From contig JAHHSW010000016.1 in NCBI GenBank assembly GCA_020024985.1, forward strand, positions 1 to 10,889: a stretch of 10,889 nt of DNA. The letters run 5' to 3'. Every line of letters starts with the position of its first letter. Positions within the stretch are counted from its first letter, which is position 1. Positions 1 through 10,710 of the stretch are shown in pieces. The notes beneath the pieces were generated by a model. It was not told the DNA's origin and made no database searches. It saw nothing but the letters and a program-made list of their open reading frames with translations. The DNA is from Anaeroplasmataceae bacterium. Its GTDB lineage: Bacteria; Bacillota_I; Bacilli_A; Acholeplasmatales; Anaeroplasmataceae. A program made the position numbers and the translations under genes.

Positions 1-196
1 ATTCTAGTGCTTTTTTAGCTTAATAGATTAAAAAGAATATAGCCTTATTTATAATAAAGTTCCCGAAACATTAAAGAAAGAAGGCTACATGAACAATGAT
101 ATCATAAATATTATGAAATTAGCATACCTATATGATATTTAATAGCTTATTATAAGAAAGATATAAGTATTTCTAAGGATGCTTATCTATAGCTAT
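1..196. other. Non-coding or degenerate stretch downstream of the HAD gene
   Basis: No gene is recognisable here. On the plus strand there is a TATAAT at about 54-59 without a good -35, an AAGAAGG-like ribosome binding site at about 78-84, and an ATG at 89 opening only 17 codons (MNNDIINIMK...) to a TAA at 140-142. In another frame, 136-192 reads YLIAYYKKDISISKDAYL before a stop. Together they could be a frameshifted remnant of a small gene, but I recognise no family. TAGCCTT near 40 and AAGGCTA near 81-87 form a short, widely spaced inverted repeat. I see no hairpin plus T-run that would terminate the minus-strand HAD transcript. Confidence 0.3.
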
Positions 197-889
197 TTAA
201 TTATTTAATTCCTCAATTAAAGCTATTATATCAATAAGCCCAAAAGCTCTAGCAAAGGTAAAGCCTAGGGTTTCACTATCAGGCTCATCTAAATCTGGAA
301 CAATTATAGACATTGTACCGGCTCTAAAGGCTGCCTCCATTCCGGTTTTAGAATCCTCAACCGCAATACAATCCTTAGGATCAAGCCCTAAGCATTCGGC
401 CCCATATAAATAAATGTCTGGGGCAGGCTTACCATGCTTTACATCATGAGCACTGCATAAATAATTAAACCTATTTTCAATATTATGAAGGGCTAAATAC
501 TTTTTAACCCTAGGAAGAGGAGATGAGGTAGTAATAGCACAAGGAATATTATTGCTATTTAAATAATCTAATAGTTCTACTACTCCAGGCTTTAAATCAA
601 CTCCATTTTCGTTAATATAAGCCTCCATTAAATCTACCCTAAGCTCATGGACAACATCATAATTAATATCTGCATTAAATAGCTCATTAAGATATTTAGT
701 TGTACCAGCTCTATTTAAGCTTCTAAGCCCTAACGCCTCCTCGAAGCTCATATTATAGCCAAGCTTAGCCAAGGCCTCTCTCCAAAAGCGATTATAAAGC
801 TTTTCTGTATCTAATATAACTCCATCCAAATCAAATAAAACACCCTTAGCTCTTCCCTTAAGCTCAGGCTTTAAAATTTTATATGACAT
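197..889 (-). CDS. HAD superfamily phosphatase / beta-phosphoglucomutase-like hydrolase
   Basis: A 230-aa soluble hydrolase of the haloacid dehalogenase superfamily, subfamily IA, the group that includes beta-phosphoglucomutase and many sugar-phosphate phosphatases. All four catalytic motifs are visible. Motif I is FDLDG, with nucleophile Asp20 and acid/base Asp22. Motif II is ITTSS around residues 119-123. Motif III is GKPAPD with Lys154. Motif IV is VEDS with Glu178-Asp179, which binds Mg2+. Residues about 30-100 form the helical cap between motifs I and II, which sets substrate choice. There is no signal peptide or membrane segment. Length is typical. The ATG at 887-889 follows a strong AAAGGAGG site 7 nt upstream. 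It lies 97 nt after the helicase gene on the same strand and may be read through from it or from a weak local promoter. The substrate cannot be told from the sequence; the DNA-repair neighbours need not imply a related role. Confidence 0.93.
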   Translation of the reverse strand: MSYKILKPELKGRAKGVLFDLDGVILDTEKLYNRFWREALAKLGYNMSFEEALGLRSLNRAGTTKYLNELFNADINYDVVHELRVDLMEAYINENGVDLKPGVVELLDYLNSNNIPCAITTSSPLPRVKKYLALHNIENRFNYLCSAHDVKHGKPAPDIYLYGAECLGLDPKDCIAVEDSKTGMEAAFRAGTMSIIVPDLDEPDSETLGFTFARAFGLIDIIALIEELNN

Positions 890-925
890 AGATTAACCTC
901 CTTTATTAGCTCTTGCCAATAATAA

Positions 926-934
926 AATATAGCA
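926..934 (-). promoter_or_regulatory. Possible extended -10 promoter for the HAD gene
   Basis: Read on the minus strand, TGC-TATATT forms an extended -10 element about 37 nt upstream of the HAD start codon. No convincing -35 lies at 16-18 nt. Expression may instead come by read-through from the helicase gene, since no terminator is visible between the two. Confidence 0.25.
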
Positions 935-986
935 TTTTTATTGATGTTTATCGTACTAATTGCTTTTAAGTAGCACGCTATCCATA

Positions 987-3305
987 TTATTTACTGTTAA
1001 AATCCTTAAGCTCCTTCTTTAAAAGGTAGCTATTGGTAATAACCTTCTTATTAGTCCAATGAGGTGGCATTAGGCTTAGATATTTATTATAGGTGAATCT
1101 ATCATCCATTAGTATCGCTACCCCTCTATCACTTTCAGATCTTATTACTCTACCAACTGATTGGATTACCTTAGTAAATCCAGGGTAGGTATAGGCATAA
1201 TCAAAGCCCTCATGATAAATTTCTTCAAAATAATCCTTTAAAATATTATTTTCATCACATACCATAGGAAGTCCAACACCTACTATAATAACACCACTTA
1301 ATGCATCACCAATAAAATCAATACCCTCAGAGAATACTCCACCCATTACAAAGAAGCCAACCTTTGTATTAGTTGTATTCTTAAATTTATCAATAATCTC
1401 TTGCTTCTTTAAATCGTTTAGGCTATTGTCCTGGACTACCATTTCATAATCCGTATCATCACCTATTTGGGCTATTACCATTTTCATATAGGCATAGGAT
1501 GGGAAGAATATAATATAGTTTCCTGGCTTGGACTTCGTTAATACCTCAATAGTTTCTATAATGGTATCAATCGAATCAGCTCTATCCTTATACTTAGTTG
1601 ATACACTATTATTTATGATAATATCTAAATTATTGGAAGCAAATGGTGATGGTAAATCTAAATACTTACCCTCACCCTTAGTTAATAGATTGGTATGATA
1701 CTTTATTGGATAAAGGGTTGCAGAGAAGAAGACAATACCATAAATTGATTCTCTAATTGTTTCTAAAATAAAATCAGAGGCATCAAGACAGTAGTAATGA
1801 ACGTATACTACATCGTCTATAAGCTTAGCGATTGTTCTATGGGTAGGTCCATAATACTCACTGGTTCTTATAAAGTCTAGAATCTTTAAATAAGCATCTA
1901 AAGCCTCATCCTTATCCTTTATCTTTTTATTTTCATCAAAGATTTGATCACATTTAATTTTAATTTGATTTAAAAAGGTTGTTAAATCTGTATTAGGTAT
2001 ATTAGTACAATAGGTGGCCTTTTCAGCAAGCTCATCTCTATAGGAATCAAAGATTTCAAGCACCCTATTACAATCTGCTCTTATTGATGGCTTATAACCA
2101 TTTAGCTTACTACGAAGCTTTCTTATATCGGCCTCACTAATCTCACTTGAATACATATCCTTACTTCTAGAAATAAGATTATGAGCCTCATCTACTAAAA
2201 CCTTAGGCTTATAGGTGTCATCCTCAAAATATCTAACTAAATGAGCATTTGGATCAAATACATAATTATAGTCAGCTATAACAACATCACAAAAGTATGA
2301 TAAATAAAGCTGATACTCAAAGGCACAAAGCTTATATTTATTACTATATTCAGTAATAACCTCAGCTGAATATATATCATTATGCTCAAATATATCAAAG
2401 GTGGCAGCAGTAAGCCTATCAAAGAAGCCAATAGCGAATGGACACTCGTCTGGATTACAATTTTTCTCCTGCCTATTACAAATTTTTCTTTTAGCGGTTA
2501 TATCAACTGTTTTAATTTTAAGACCGTTTTTACTTAATAGCTTAATGGCGTCAATTGGCGCGTTTTTTCCACTTCCCTTAGCGGTTAGATAGAAGAGCTT
2601 ATCATTCTTCTTTAAGCTCTTTAAAGCGGAAAATAGAGTGGCCATGGTCTTACCTATACCAGTTGGGGCAATAGCGTATAAAATTTCATTATTTAATAGG
2701 GCATGATAGGTAGCCTTCATTAGATTATGCTGACCTGGCCTTTTATTTTCAAAGGGGAAGGTTATCTCCTTGATAGTCTTTTCCTTATTAATGGCACTTT
2801 CATCGAGTAAAGCAAGCCATTTTGTATATTTTTCTAGGATATCAAAGGTGAAATTTTCAAGCTCATCCTGGGATAAAACCATATCAAAGGATTTTTCTTC
2901 ATAATCAATAATGCTTACATAGGTTAGCCTTAAATGAATAAAACTCATATTATTAAGTAAGGCATATAAATAGCCATATATCTTAAGCTGGGCCATATGC
3001 TCTAGATGATACCCTGTAGTTATTTCATCTAAATCATGAGTAGTAGACTTAATTTCTTCAATTATAGTCTCTCCTCTTTCCTTTAATACTCCATCAATTA
3101 TGCCAGTTAATTGATATATTTCCTCATTAATAGTAAGCTCCTGCTTAATAAACACCTCAGCCTGGCTTTCACTATTATAGCTTCTTTGATGATGCCTATG
3201 AGCCTCAATTCCTGCCTGCATATCTCTATTGGAGAAAAATTCACTCGTTAAATTACCACTTTGGCATATAAAATAGGCTAATTCTCTAACGGCAATATGT
3301 CTCAT
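987..3305 (-). CDS. Nuclease-helicase fusion: PD-(D/E)XK domain plus XPD/DinG-type Fe-S DNA helicase
   Basis: A 772-aa cytoplasmic protein with two enzymatic parts. Residues about 30-115 carry the RecB-type nuclease motifs in order: GxxxH (Gly32-His36), Asp71 in TGIIDG, E-x-K (Glu84, Lys86) and QxxxY (Gln106, Tyr110). The rest is a superfamily 2 helicase of the XPD/Rad3/DinG group. Walker A is APTGIGKT (Lys219). Four cysteines (276, 283, 288, 327) are placed like the iron-sulfur ligands of this family. DYNYVFDP leads to the DEAH box (372-375), then FFSATL (526-531), GGVFSEGIDF (655-664) and the arginine-finger motif QSVGRVIR (715-722). Unlike Cas4 and AddB, the nuclease part has only one cysteine (14), so it should lack its own cluster. 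Such enzymes unwind DNA 5'-3'; a role in repair or replication restart is inferred. The start has GGGAGG upstream. It has its own promoter and is separated from gyrA by a terminator. I leave the symbol blank because dinG orthology is not certain. Confidence 0.9.
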   Translation of the reverse strand: MRHIAVRELAYFICQSGNLTSEFFSNRDMQAGIEAHRHHQRSYNSESQAEVFIKQELTINEEIYQLTGIIDGVLKERGETIIEEIKSTTHDLDEITTGYHLEHMAQLKIYGYLYALLNNMSFIHLRLTYVSIIDYEEKSFDMVLSQDELENFTFDILEKYTKWLALLDESAINKEKTIKEITFPFENKRPGQHNLMKATYHALLNNEILYAIAPTGIGKTMATLFSALKSLKKNDKLFYLTAKGSGKNAPIDAIKLLSKNGLKIKTVDITAKRKICNRQEKNCNPDECPFAIGFFDRLTAATFDIFEHNDIYSAEVITEYSNKYKLCAFEYQLYLSYFCDVVIADYNYVFDPNAHLVRYFEDDTYKPKVLVDEAHNLISRSKDMYSSEISEADIRKLRSKLNGYKPSIRADCNRVLEIFDSYRDELAEKATYCTNIPNTDLTTFLNQIKIKCDQIFDENKKIKDKDEALDAYLKILDFIRTSEYYGPTHRTIAKLIDDVVYVHYYCLDASDFILETIRESIYGIVFFSATLYPIKYHTNLLTKGEGKYLDLPSPFASNNLDIIINNSVSTKYKDRADSIDTIIETIEVLTKSKPGNYIIFFPSYAYMKMVIAQIGDDTDYEMVVQDNSLNDLKKQEIIDKFKNTTNTKVGFFVMGGVFSEGIDFIGDALSGVIIVGVGLPMVCDENNILKDYFEEIYHEGFDYAYTYPGFTKVIQSVGRVIRSESDRGVAILMDDRFTYNKYLSLMPPHWTNKKVITNSYLLKKELKDFNSK

Positions 3306-3334
3306 ATGAATATTCCTCCCTTCACTAATTATTA

Positions 3335-3363
3335 ATTATACTAAAAATAGCTAAATTTAACAA
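3335..3363 (-). promoter_or_regulatory. SigmaA-type promoter of the nuclease-helicase gene
   Basis: On the minus strand TTGTTA (3358-3363) and TATAAT (3335-3340) are separated by exactly 17 nt, close to the housekeeping consensus. The -10 lies about 30 nt upstream of the start codon. The spacer contains a 16-base sequence (3343-3358) repeated exactly in the yaaA promoter region. A short dyad, TTCTT-TT-AAGAA, lies upstream near 3380-3391. I see no Bacillus-type SOS box. Confidence 0.75.
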
Positions 3364-3443
3364 TAATAGCGCCTGTTTTTCTTTTAAGAAGGCTTATAAA
3401 TTATTAAATCAAAACTAGCTAATACTAGCCTTAATGAGTAATA

Positions 3444-3479
3444 AAAAGTGGCACTAAATTTAAAATTAGTGCCACTTTT
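3444..3479 (-). terminator. Intrinsic terminator of the yaaA-recF-gyrB-gyrA operon
   Basis: A perfect 14-bp stem (AAAAGTGGCACTAA at 3444-3457 with its complement at 3466-3479) encloses an 8-nt loop. On the minus strand it runs into five T residues and then ATTA. It lies 65 nt beyond the gyrA stop codon. On the plus strand the arm ends in only four T, so it may work weakly in both directions, but no plus-strand gene needs it. Confidence 0.9.
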
Positions 3480-3544
3480 CTCGACAAAGTAATGATATTT
3501 TATTTTAAAATAGCTATTAACTCTTTATGTATTATTTTAACTAA

Positions 3545-6112
3545 TTATTCCTCTACTGGAGCCTCTGGAGCAGCTTCCTTAGAAGCATCCTCAGTAGTAT
3601 TCTCTACTACCTCAGTAGACTCTATATCGATAGCCTCAGGCTCATCTTCCTCTCTATCAACAACTGCGATAGTTGCGATATTTTGATTGTCCTTAAGCTT
3701 TACAAGAATAACACCCTGAGTATTACGTCCTGTTTGAGAAATATCAGCTACATGCATTCTAATAACTACGCCCTTATCAGTAGTAATGATTAAATCATTA
3801 TTTTCTGATACGGCAGTTAAGCAGGTAAGCTTACCATTTTTCTTAGTAAGATTCATGGCCTTAACACCGGCACCACCTCTACCCTGTAGACGATATTCAT
3901 CAATAGTAGATCTCTTACCGAAGCCCTCTGTTGAAACAACAAGGATTTCACTTTGCTTTTCGGTAACAATAGCGGCACCAACGATTTGATCATCTGGTCC
4001 TAATAGCATACCCCGTACACCGGCACCTGAACGACCGATAGCACGAACATCCTGCTCGTTAAAGTGAATTGCCTTACCATTAGAAGCACCAAGTACGATT
4101 TCTCTATTACCATCAGTACATTCTACCTGTAATAGCTCATCGCTTTCATCAAGAGTGATTGCGATAATACCAGATTGTCTAATGTTTTTAAATTGGCTTA
4201 GCTGAGTACGCTTAACAGTACCATTCTTAGTTACGAAGAATAGGTACTTATCATCATCCTCAAGTGAGCTTACTGGAGTTATTGCAGCTAAATGCTCATC
4301 ATCCTGGAAGGCTAGAATATTTACTAGTGGTATACCCTTAGCAGTTCTAGAGCCCTCTGGAATTTGATATCCCTTAATTGCATAAACTCTACCCTTATTA
4401 GTAAAGAATAGAAGGTAATCATGGGTGAGAGTTGGAATAATCATGCTTACATCATCATCTGAGTGAGTCTTAATACCACTCATACCAACACCACCACGAG
4501 ATTGAGCCTTATATTCAGATTGCTTCATTCTCTTAACATAGCCACGGTTTGTAACTGTAATAATTACATCCTCACGTGGGATTAAATCCTCGTTATCAAT
4601 ATTAAGCTCAGTTTCAAGTGAAATTTCACTCTTACGATTATCGTTATATCTAGCCTTAATATCTAATAGCTCAGTTTCAATGATTTCCTTTTTCTTATCC
4701 TCTGAGCCTAGGATTTCTCTATAATTTACACAAGCAGCAGTTAAATCCTTATGCTCCTGTAAAATCTTTTCTCTATTTAATCCAGATAAACGCTGTAATC
4801 TCATATCCAAAATAGCCTGAGCCTGAATATCATCTAGATTAAATCTTTGCATTAGCTTTTCCTTTTCAGTACCATCAGTAGTACCTCTAATGATTCTAAT
4901 TACCTCATCAATATTATCCTGAGCAATAATTAACCCATTTAGAATATGAATTCTTGCTAAAGCCTTATCTAGCTCAAATTGAGTACGTCTTGTAATTACA
5001 TCTAGCTGATGCTTTAAATAAACATCTAAAGCACCACGAAGTGTGATTGCAACTGGCTTATTTTCAACAAGACAAATCATATTCATACCATAGCTTGATT
5101 GAAGCTGAGTAAACTTATATAAATTATTAAGCATAACCTCAGGATTTACATCCTTACGAAGCTCAATAACGATTCTAATACCCTTCATTGATGATTCATC
5201 ACGTAAATCAGTAATACCATCAACAATCTTATCCTTAGCACATTCAGCAATACGCTCAATTAATCTAGTCTTATTTAGCATATATGGAATTTCAGTAACG
5301 ATAATTTCGCTCTTACCATTAGCTAAATGATCAATATGAGCCTTAGCTCTAATAACGATTGAGCCATTACCAGTTGTATAAGCCTTCTTTAAGCCATCTC
5401 TACCTAGAATTAAGCCTCCTGTAGGGAAGTCTGGGCCTGGAATATATTCCATTAGCTCCTCTGAGGTAATAAGTGGGTTATGAATTAAAGCAACAACACC
5501 ATCAATAACCTCACCTAGATTGTGTGGTGGAATATTAGTAGCCATACCTACGGCAATACCAGTAGCACCATTTACTAGTAGGTTAGGGAACTTAGCTGGA
5601 AGTACCTCTGGCTCACGCTCTGTAGCATCATAGTTATCGATAAAATTAACTGTATTCTTATCAATATCTCTTAGCATTTCCATACTAATCTTTGATAATC
5701 TAGCCTCGGTATAACGCATTGCGGCTGCGCCATCACCATCGATGTTACCAAAGTTACCATGGCCATCAACTAGCATATATCTATAGCTGAAATCCTGAGC
5801 CATTCTTACCATGGCCTCGTAAATAGATGAGTCACCATGAGGGTGATACTTACCCATTACATCACCAACGATACGAGCACTCTTTTTATGAGGTACATTA
5901 GAAAATACCTTAAGCTCATTCATACCATATAAAATACGTCTTTGAACTGGCTTTAAGCCATCTCTTGCATCAGGTAAGGCTCTTGCTATAATAACACTCA
6001 TCGCATAATTTAAGAAGGAAGTCTTAACCTTTTCATTAATATCAAGCTGCTCTACCTTATCATGAGAATGAGCCTCAATTGCTTCAATGAATTCTTCATT
6101 TGTATCTGCCAT
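3545..6112 (-). CDS. gyrA: DNA gyrase subunit A
   Basis: The DNA-cleaving subunit of the A2B2 type II topoisomerase that introduces negative supercoils using ATP; 855 aa, normal length. The N-terminal breakage-reunion domain holds the catalytic tyrosine Tyr134 in [11 protein letters not shown] (E. coli Tyr122). The quinolone region keeps Ser95 (E. coli Ser83) and Glu99 (E. coli Asp87), the usual susceptible residues of Gram-positive gyrases. A coiled-coil arm covers about 370-490. The C-terminal beta-pinwheel (about 512-818) wraps DNA and carries the GyrA box QSRGGVG at 537-543, which separates it from ParC. A second, similar motif, QGRGGAG, lies at 743-749. The tail (820-855) is strongly acidic, as in many GyrA proteins. 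A GGGAGG site precedes the ATG, and the gene starts 17 nt after gyrB, so both come from one message. The operon terminator follows. Confidence 0.98.
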   Translation of the reverse strand: MADTNEEFIEAIEAHSHDKVEQLDINEKVKTSFLNYAMSVIIARALPDARDGLKPVQRRILYGMNELKVFSNVPHKKSARIVGDVMGKYHPHGDSSIYEAMVRMAQDFSYRYMLVDGHGNFGNIDGDGAAAMRYTEARLSKISMEMLRDIDKNTVNFIDNYDATEREPEVLPAKFPNLLVNGATGIAVGMATNIPPHNLGEVIDGVVALIHNPLITSEELMEYIPGPDFPTGGLILGRDGLKKAYTTGNGSIVIRAKAHIDHLANGKSEIIVTEIPYMLNKTRLIERIAECAKDKIVDGITDLRDESSMKGIRIVIELRKDVNPEVMLNNLYKFTQLQSSYGMNMICLVENKPVAITLRGALDVYLKHQLDVITRRTQFELDKALARIHILNGLIIAQDNIDEVIRIIRGTTDGTEKEKLMQRFNLDDIQAQAILDMRLQRLSGLNREKILQEHKDLTAACVNYREILGSEDKKKEIIETELLDIKARYNDNRKSEISLETELNIDNEDLIPREDVIITVTNRGYVKRMKQSEYKAQSRGGVGMSGIKTHSDDDVSMIIPTLTHDYLLFFTNKGRVYAIKGYQIPEGSRTAKGIPLVNILAFQDDEHLAAITPVSSLEDDDKYLFFVTKNGTVKRTQLSQFKNIRQSGIIAITLDESDELLQVECTDGNREIVLGASNGKAIHFNEQDVRAIGRSGAGVRGMLLGPDDQIVGAAIVTEKQSEILVVSTEGFGKRSTIDEYRLQGRGGAGVKAMNLTKKNGKLTCLTAVSENNDLIITTDKGVVIRMHVADISQTGRNTQGVILVKLKDNQNIATIAVVDREEDEPEAIDIESTEVVENTTEDASKEAAPEAPVEE

Positions 6113-6129
6113 TTTATTAATCCTCCCTT

Positions 6130-9076
<2,947 letters not shown>

Positions 9077-9080
<4 letters not shown>

Positions 9081-9283
9081 TCAATAATAAATTCTTTTCC
9101 TAAAATCTTAACAGTATCACCAGGACGAAGCTTTCTACCACGTCTGTTTTCTAGCTCACCATTAACGAATACCTCGTTTTCAGCTAAAAAATATTTAGCG
9201 GCACCACCTGATGAAATGAAATCCTCCATTTTTAGAAGCTGCTGTAGTTCTATATATTCAGCTTTACATTTTACAGTCTTCAC
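9077..9283 (-). CDS. yaaA: S4-domain RNA-binding protein of the YaaA (RlbA) type
   Basis: A 68-aa protein consisting of little more than an S4 RNA-binding fold, found between dnaN and recF in many Bacillota. The family hallmarks are visible: SSGGAAKYFL (residues 24-33), VFVNGELENRRGRKL (39-53) and PGD (54-56) before the last beta strand. The precise role is not settled; a ribosome or RNA-related function is inferred from the S4 domain. The start codon is GTG (9281-9283), preceded by a weak AGGTAG site; no in-frame ATG gives a full S4 domain. It is the first gene of the yaaA-recF-gyrB-gyrA unit and overlaps recF by 4 nt. The name is used here in the Bacillus sense and is not the unrelated E. 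coli peroxide-stress YaaA. Confidence 0.93.
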
Positions 9284-9303
9284 AATATCTACCTACTTTC
9301 GTT

Positions 9304-9324
9304 CTATATGATTATATCATATAG
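9304..9324. promoter_or_regulatory. Perfect 21-bp palindrome over the -10 of the yaaA-recF-gyrBA promoter
   Basis: Arms CTATATGAT (9304-9312) and ATCATATAG (9316-9324) match perfectly around a 3-nt centre. The -10 hexamer (9311-9316) lies in the middle. The form and place are those of an operator for a dimeric regulator, or of a supercoiling-sensitive element. No regulator is encoded in this window, so the role is inferred. Confidence 0.6.
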
Positions 9325-9339
9325 GGAGGTTAAAATCAA
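9311..9339 (-). promoter_or_regulatory. SigmaA-type promoter of the yaaA-recF-gyrB-gyrA operon
   Basis: On the minus strand TTGATT (9334-9339) is followed after 17 nt by TATAAT (9311-9316), with a TGA just upstream that makes it an extended -10. Initiation is expected near 9303-9306, giving a leader of only about 20-25 nt before the GTG of yaaA. Together with the terminator just upstream it makes this operon a separate unit from dnaN. A 16-base AT-rich element (9341-9356) lies directly upstream of the -35, where an UP element or activator site would be. Confidence 0.85.
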
Positions 9340-9423
9340 GAAATTTAGCTATTTTTCGCTTTTTACTCTCAGAAGGTATAAATATACGGACTTTTATAAA
9401 AAATCGATTTTTAGGCAAAATAA

Positions 9424-9448
9424 AACGCTCCTGCAAAGCAAGAGCGTT
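9424..9448 (-). terminator. Intrinsic terminator of dnaN
   Basis: In the minus-strand RNA, AACGCUC pairs with GAGCGUU, then a U-G wobble and UGC/GCA extend the stem to 11 bp around a UUU loop. It is followed by UUUUAUUUU-like sequence if the last stem bases are included. The hairpin begins 5 nt after the dnaN stop codon. On the plus strand the wobble becomes a C/A mismatch and no T-run follows, so it is directional. Confidence 0.85.
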
Positions 9449-9453
9449 AAAGC

Positions 9454-10593
9454 TTAGTCCATACGAACTGGTAAAATTAATTGAGTTAAATTAGCGTCCT
9501 TATCTCCTCTTAGGATAAATGGTCTAATTTCACCTGATAAATTTAAGCTTACCTCAGTTGAAACGAAGCTTCTTAAGGCCTCAAGTAGGTATCTTGATGA
9601 GAAGCCAATTGCTAATGGATTAGAAGCCTCAATATTAGTTGGAATTAATTCCTCCTTAGCATCACCTACAGAAGCGTTAGTTGTAGAAATTTCTATAACT
9701 CTATCCTTCTTGATTGAAAGCTTAATAATAGAGAAGGTAATTTCCTTATCCTTTTCCTTATCACGAGGTGAAAGTAATGAAACTCTTTCAACTGCATCAA
9801 TAAGCTCGTCCTTATTGAAATTGATAGTGATAGGGAACTCACTTGGAATTAATCTTGAGGTATCTGGGTAATTACCATCAAGTAATCTTGTTTGGAAGCA
9901 TACATTCTTATATTGAATTAAAAGCTTATTATTTGAAAAATATAAATTTACCTTTCCTGAGTAGTTATCAATAGCCTTAGCCATTTCATCAAGTGATTTA
10001 GCTGGGATAGTAATATTGAAATCCTTATACTCTGGAATTGTAATAGTCTTTTGAGATAGTCTAAATGAATCTGTAGCAGTAGCAGTAACTAAGCCCTGTG
10101 AATTCTTTAGATTAACACCAGTTAAAATAGGCTTCTTTTCATTTGATGCAGTGGCAAAGACAGTTTCCTTAATAACTTCCTTTAAAACCTCAGCCTCTAG
10201 CTCTAATGGATTTTCTAAGTCAACAAAATCCATCTTAGGGTAATCTAGTGGATCCATGATGTGAAGCTTATATTCACCTCTATCAGCCTTAATGATTAAA
10301 AGCTTATCATCAGAAAGGAATAAATTGATTCTTTGAGAATTAATTTTTCTAACGATATCAATAAAGAATCTACCAGGAACAACAGTTTGACCTGGCTCTG
10401 TAATTGTTAATGATGAATCAGCTATATCAGTCTCAACTGAAATATCTGAATTTGAAGATGTTAAAAATAAATCAGTATCAGTCGCATAAAGCTTAATACC
10501 TGTTAATATTGGCATAGGAGACTTAGAAGGTAAGCCCCTAGAAATAACGTTTAAATTTTCAAGTAATATTTCACGATCAATTGTTAAATTCAT
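9454..10593 (-). CDS. dnaN: DNA polymerase III beta subunit (sliding clamp)
   Basis: The ring-shaped processivity clamp that tethers the replicative polymerase to DNA. I place the start at the ATG at 10591-10593, giving 379 aa beginning MNLTIDREILLENL, which matches the family start. An in-frame ATG four codons earlier (10603-10605) would give 383 aa, but it is part of the ribosome binding site ATGGAGG and has no site of its own. Three clamp domains of about 120 residues follow one another. Recognisable pieces are PILTGIKL near the N-terminus, the domain II signature KKPILTGVNL with ATDSFRLS, and the C-terminal LPVRMD, equivalent to the E. coli MPMRL end. It is transcribed alone, with a promoter at 10682-10710 and a terminator just after the stop. 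In most Bacillota dnaA lies upstream; here that gene would be outside the window. Confidence 0.98.
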   Translation of the reverse strand: MNLTIDREILLENLNVISRGLPSKSPMPILTGIKLYATDTDLFLTSSNSDISVETDIADSSLTITEPGQTVVPGRFFIDIVRKINSQRINLFLSDDKLLIIKADRGEYKLHIMDPLDYPKMDFVDLENPLELEAEVLKEVIKETVFATASNEKKPILTGVNLKNSQGLVTATATDSFRLSQKTITIPEYKDFNITIPAKSLDEMAKAIDNYSGKVNLYFSNNKLLIQYKNVCFQTRLLDGNYPDTSRLIPSEFPITINFNKDELIDAVERVSLLSPRDKEKDKEITFSIIKLSIKKDRVIEISTTNASVGDAKEELIPTNIEASNPLAIGFSSRYLLEALRSFVSTEVSLNLSGEIRPFILRGDKDANLTQLILPVRMD

Positions 10594-10598
10594 AATGT

Positions 10599-10603
10599 CC
10601 TCC
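10599..10603 (-). promoter_or_regulatory. Ribosome binding site that decides the dnaN start
   Basis: GGAGG stands 5 nt before the ATG at 10591-10593. It overlaps an in-frame upstream ATG (10603-10605), which is preceded only by AT-rich sequence without a Shine-Dalgarno motif. The downstream ATG is therefore preferred. Confidence 0.8.
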
Positions 10604-10681
10604 ATACAAATAAATAATCTATAATATTAAAATATTTTTTATATTTTAGTAAGTAAAATTATAATAGCTTTACTAATATAT

Positions 10682-10710
10682 ATTATACCATAATAGCTCT
10701 AAAAAACCAA
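10682..10710 (-). promoter_or_regulatory. SigmaA-type promoter of dnaN
   Basis: On the minus strand TTGGTT (10705-10710) and TATAAT (10682-10687) are 17 nt apart, with TGG before the -10 forming an extended -10. The start of transcription would be near 10675, leaving an AT-rich leader of about 80 nt before dnaN. Confidence 0.8.

Noticed and set aside
987..3305. Cas4 or CRISPR-linked helicase (type IV CasDinG)
   Set aside because: There is no CRISPR array or other cas gene in the window, the nuclease part lacks Cas4 cluster cysteines, and the neighbours are housekeeping genes.
3364..3443. SOS (LexA) box controlling the nuclease-helicase
   Set aside because: No CGAAC-N4-GTTCG-type site is present. 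The short dyad TTCTT-TT-AAGAA is too small and too AT-rich to call.
9399..9412. 14-bp palindrome AAAAATCGATTTTT between dnaN and yaaA
   Set aside because: A self-complementary A-run/T-run around ATCGAT arises easily in AT-rich DNA. It lies 60 nt upstream of the promoter, between elements that already have an explanation.
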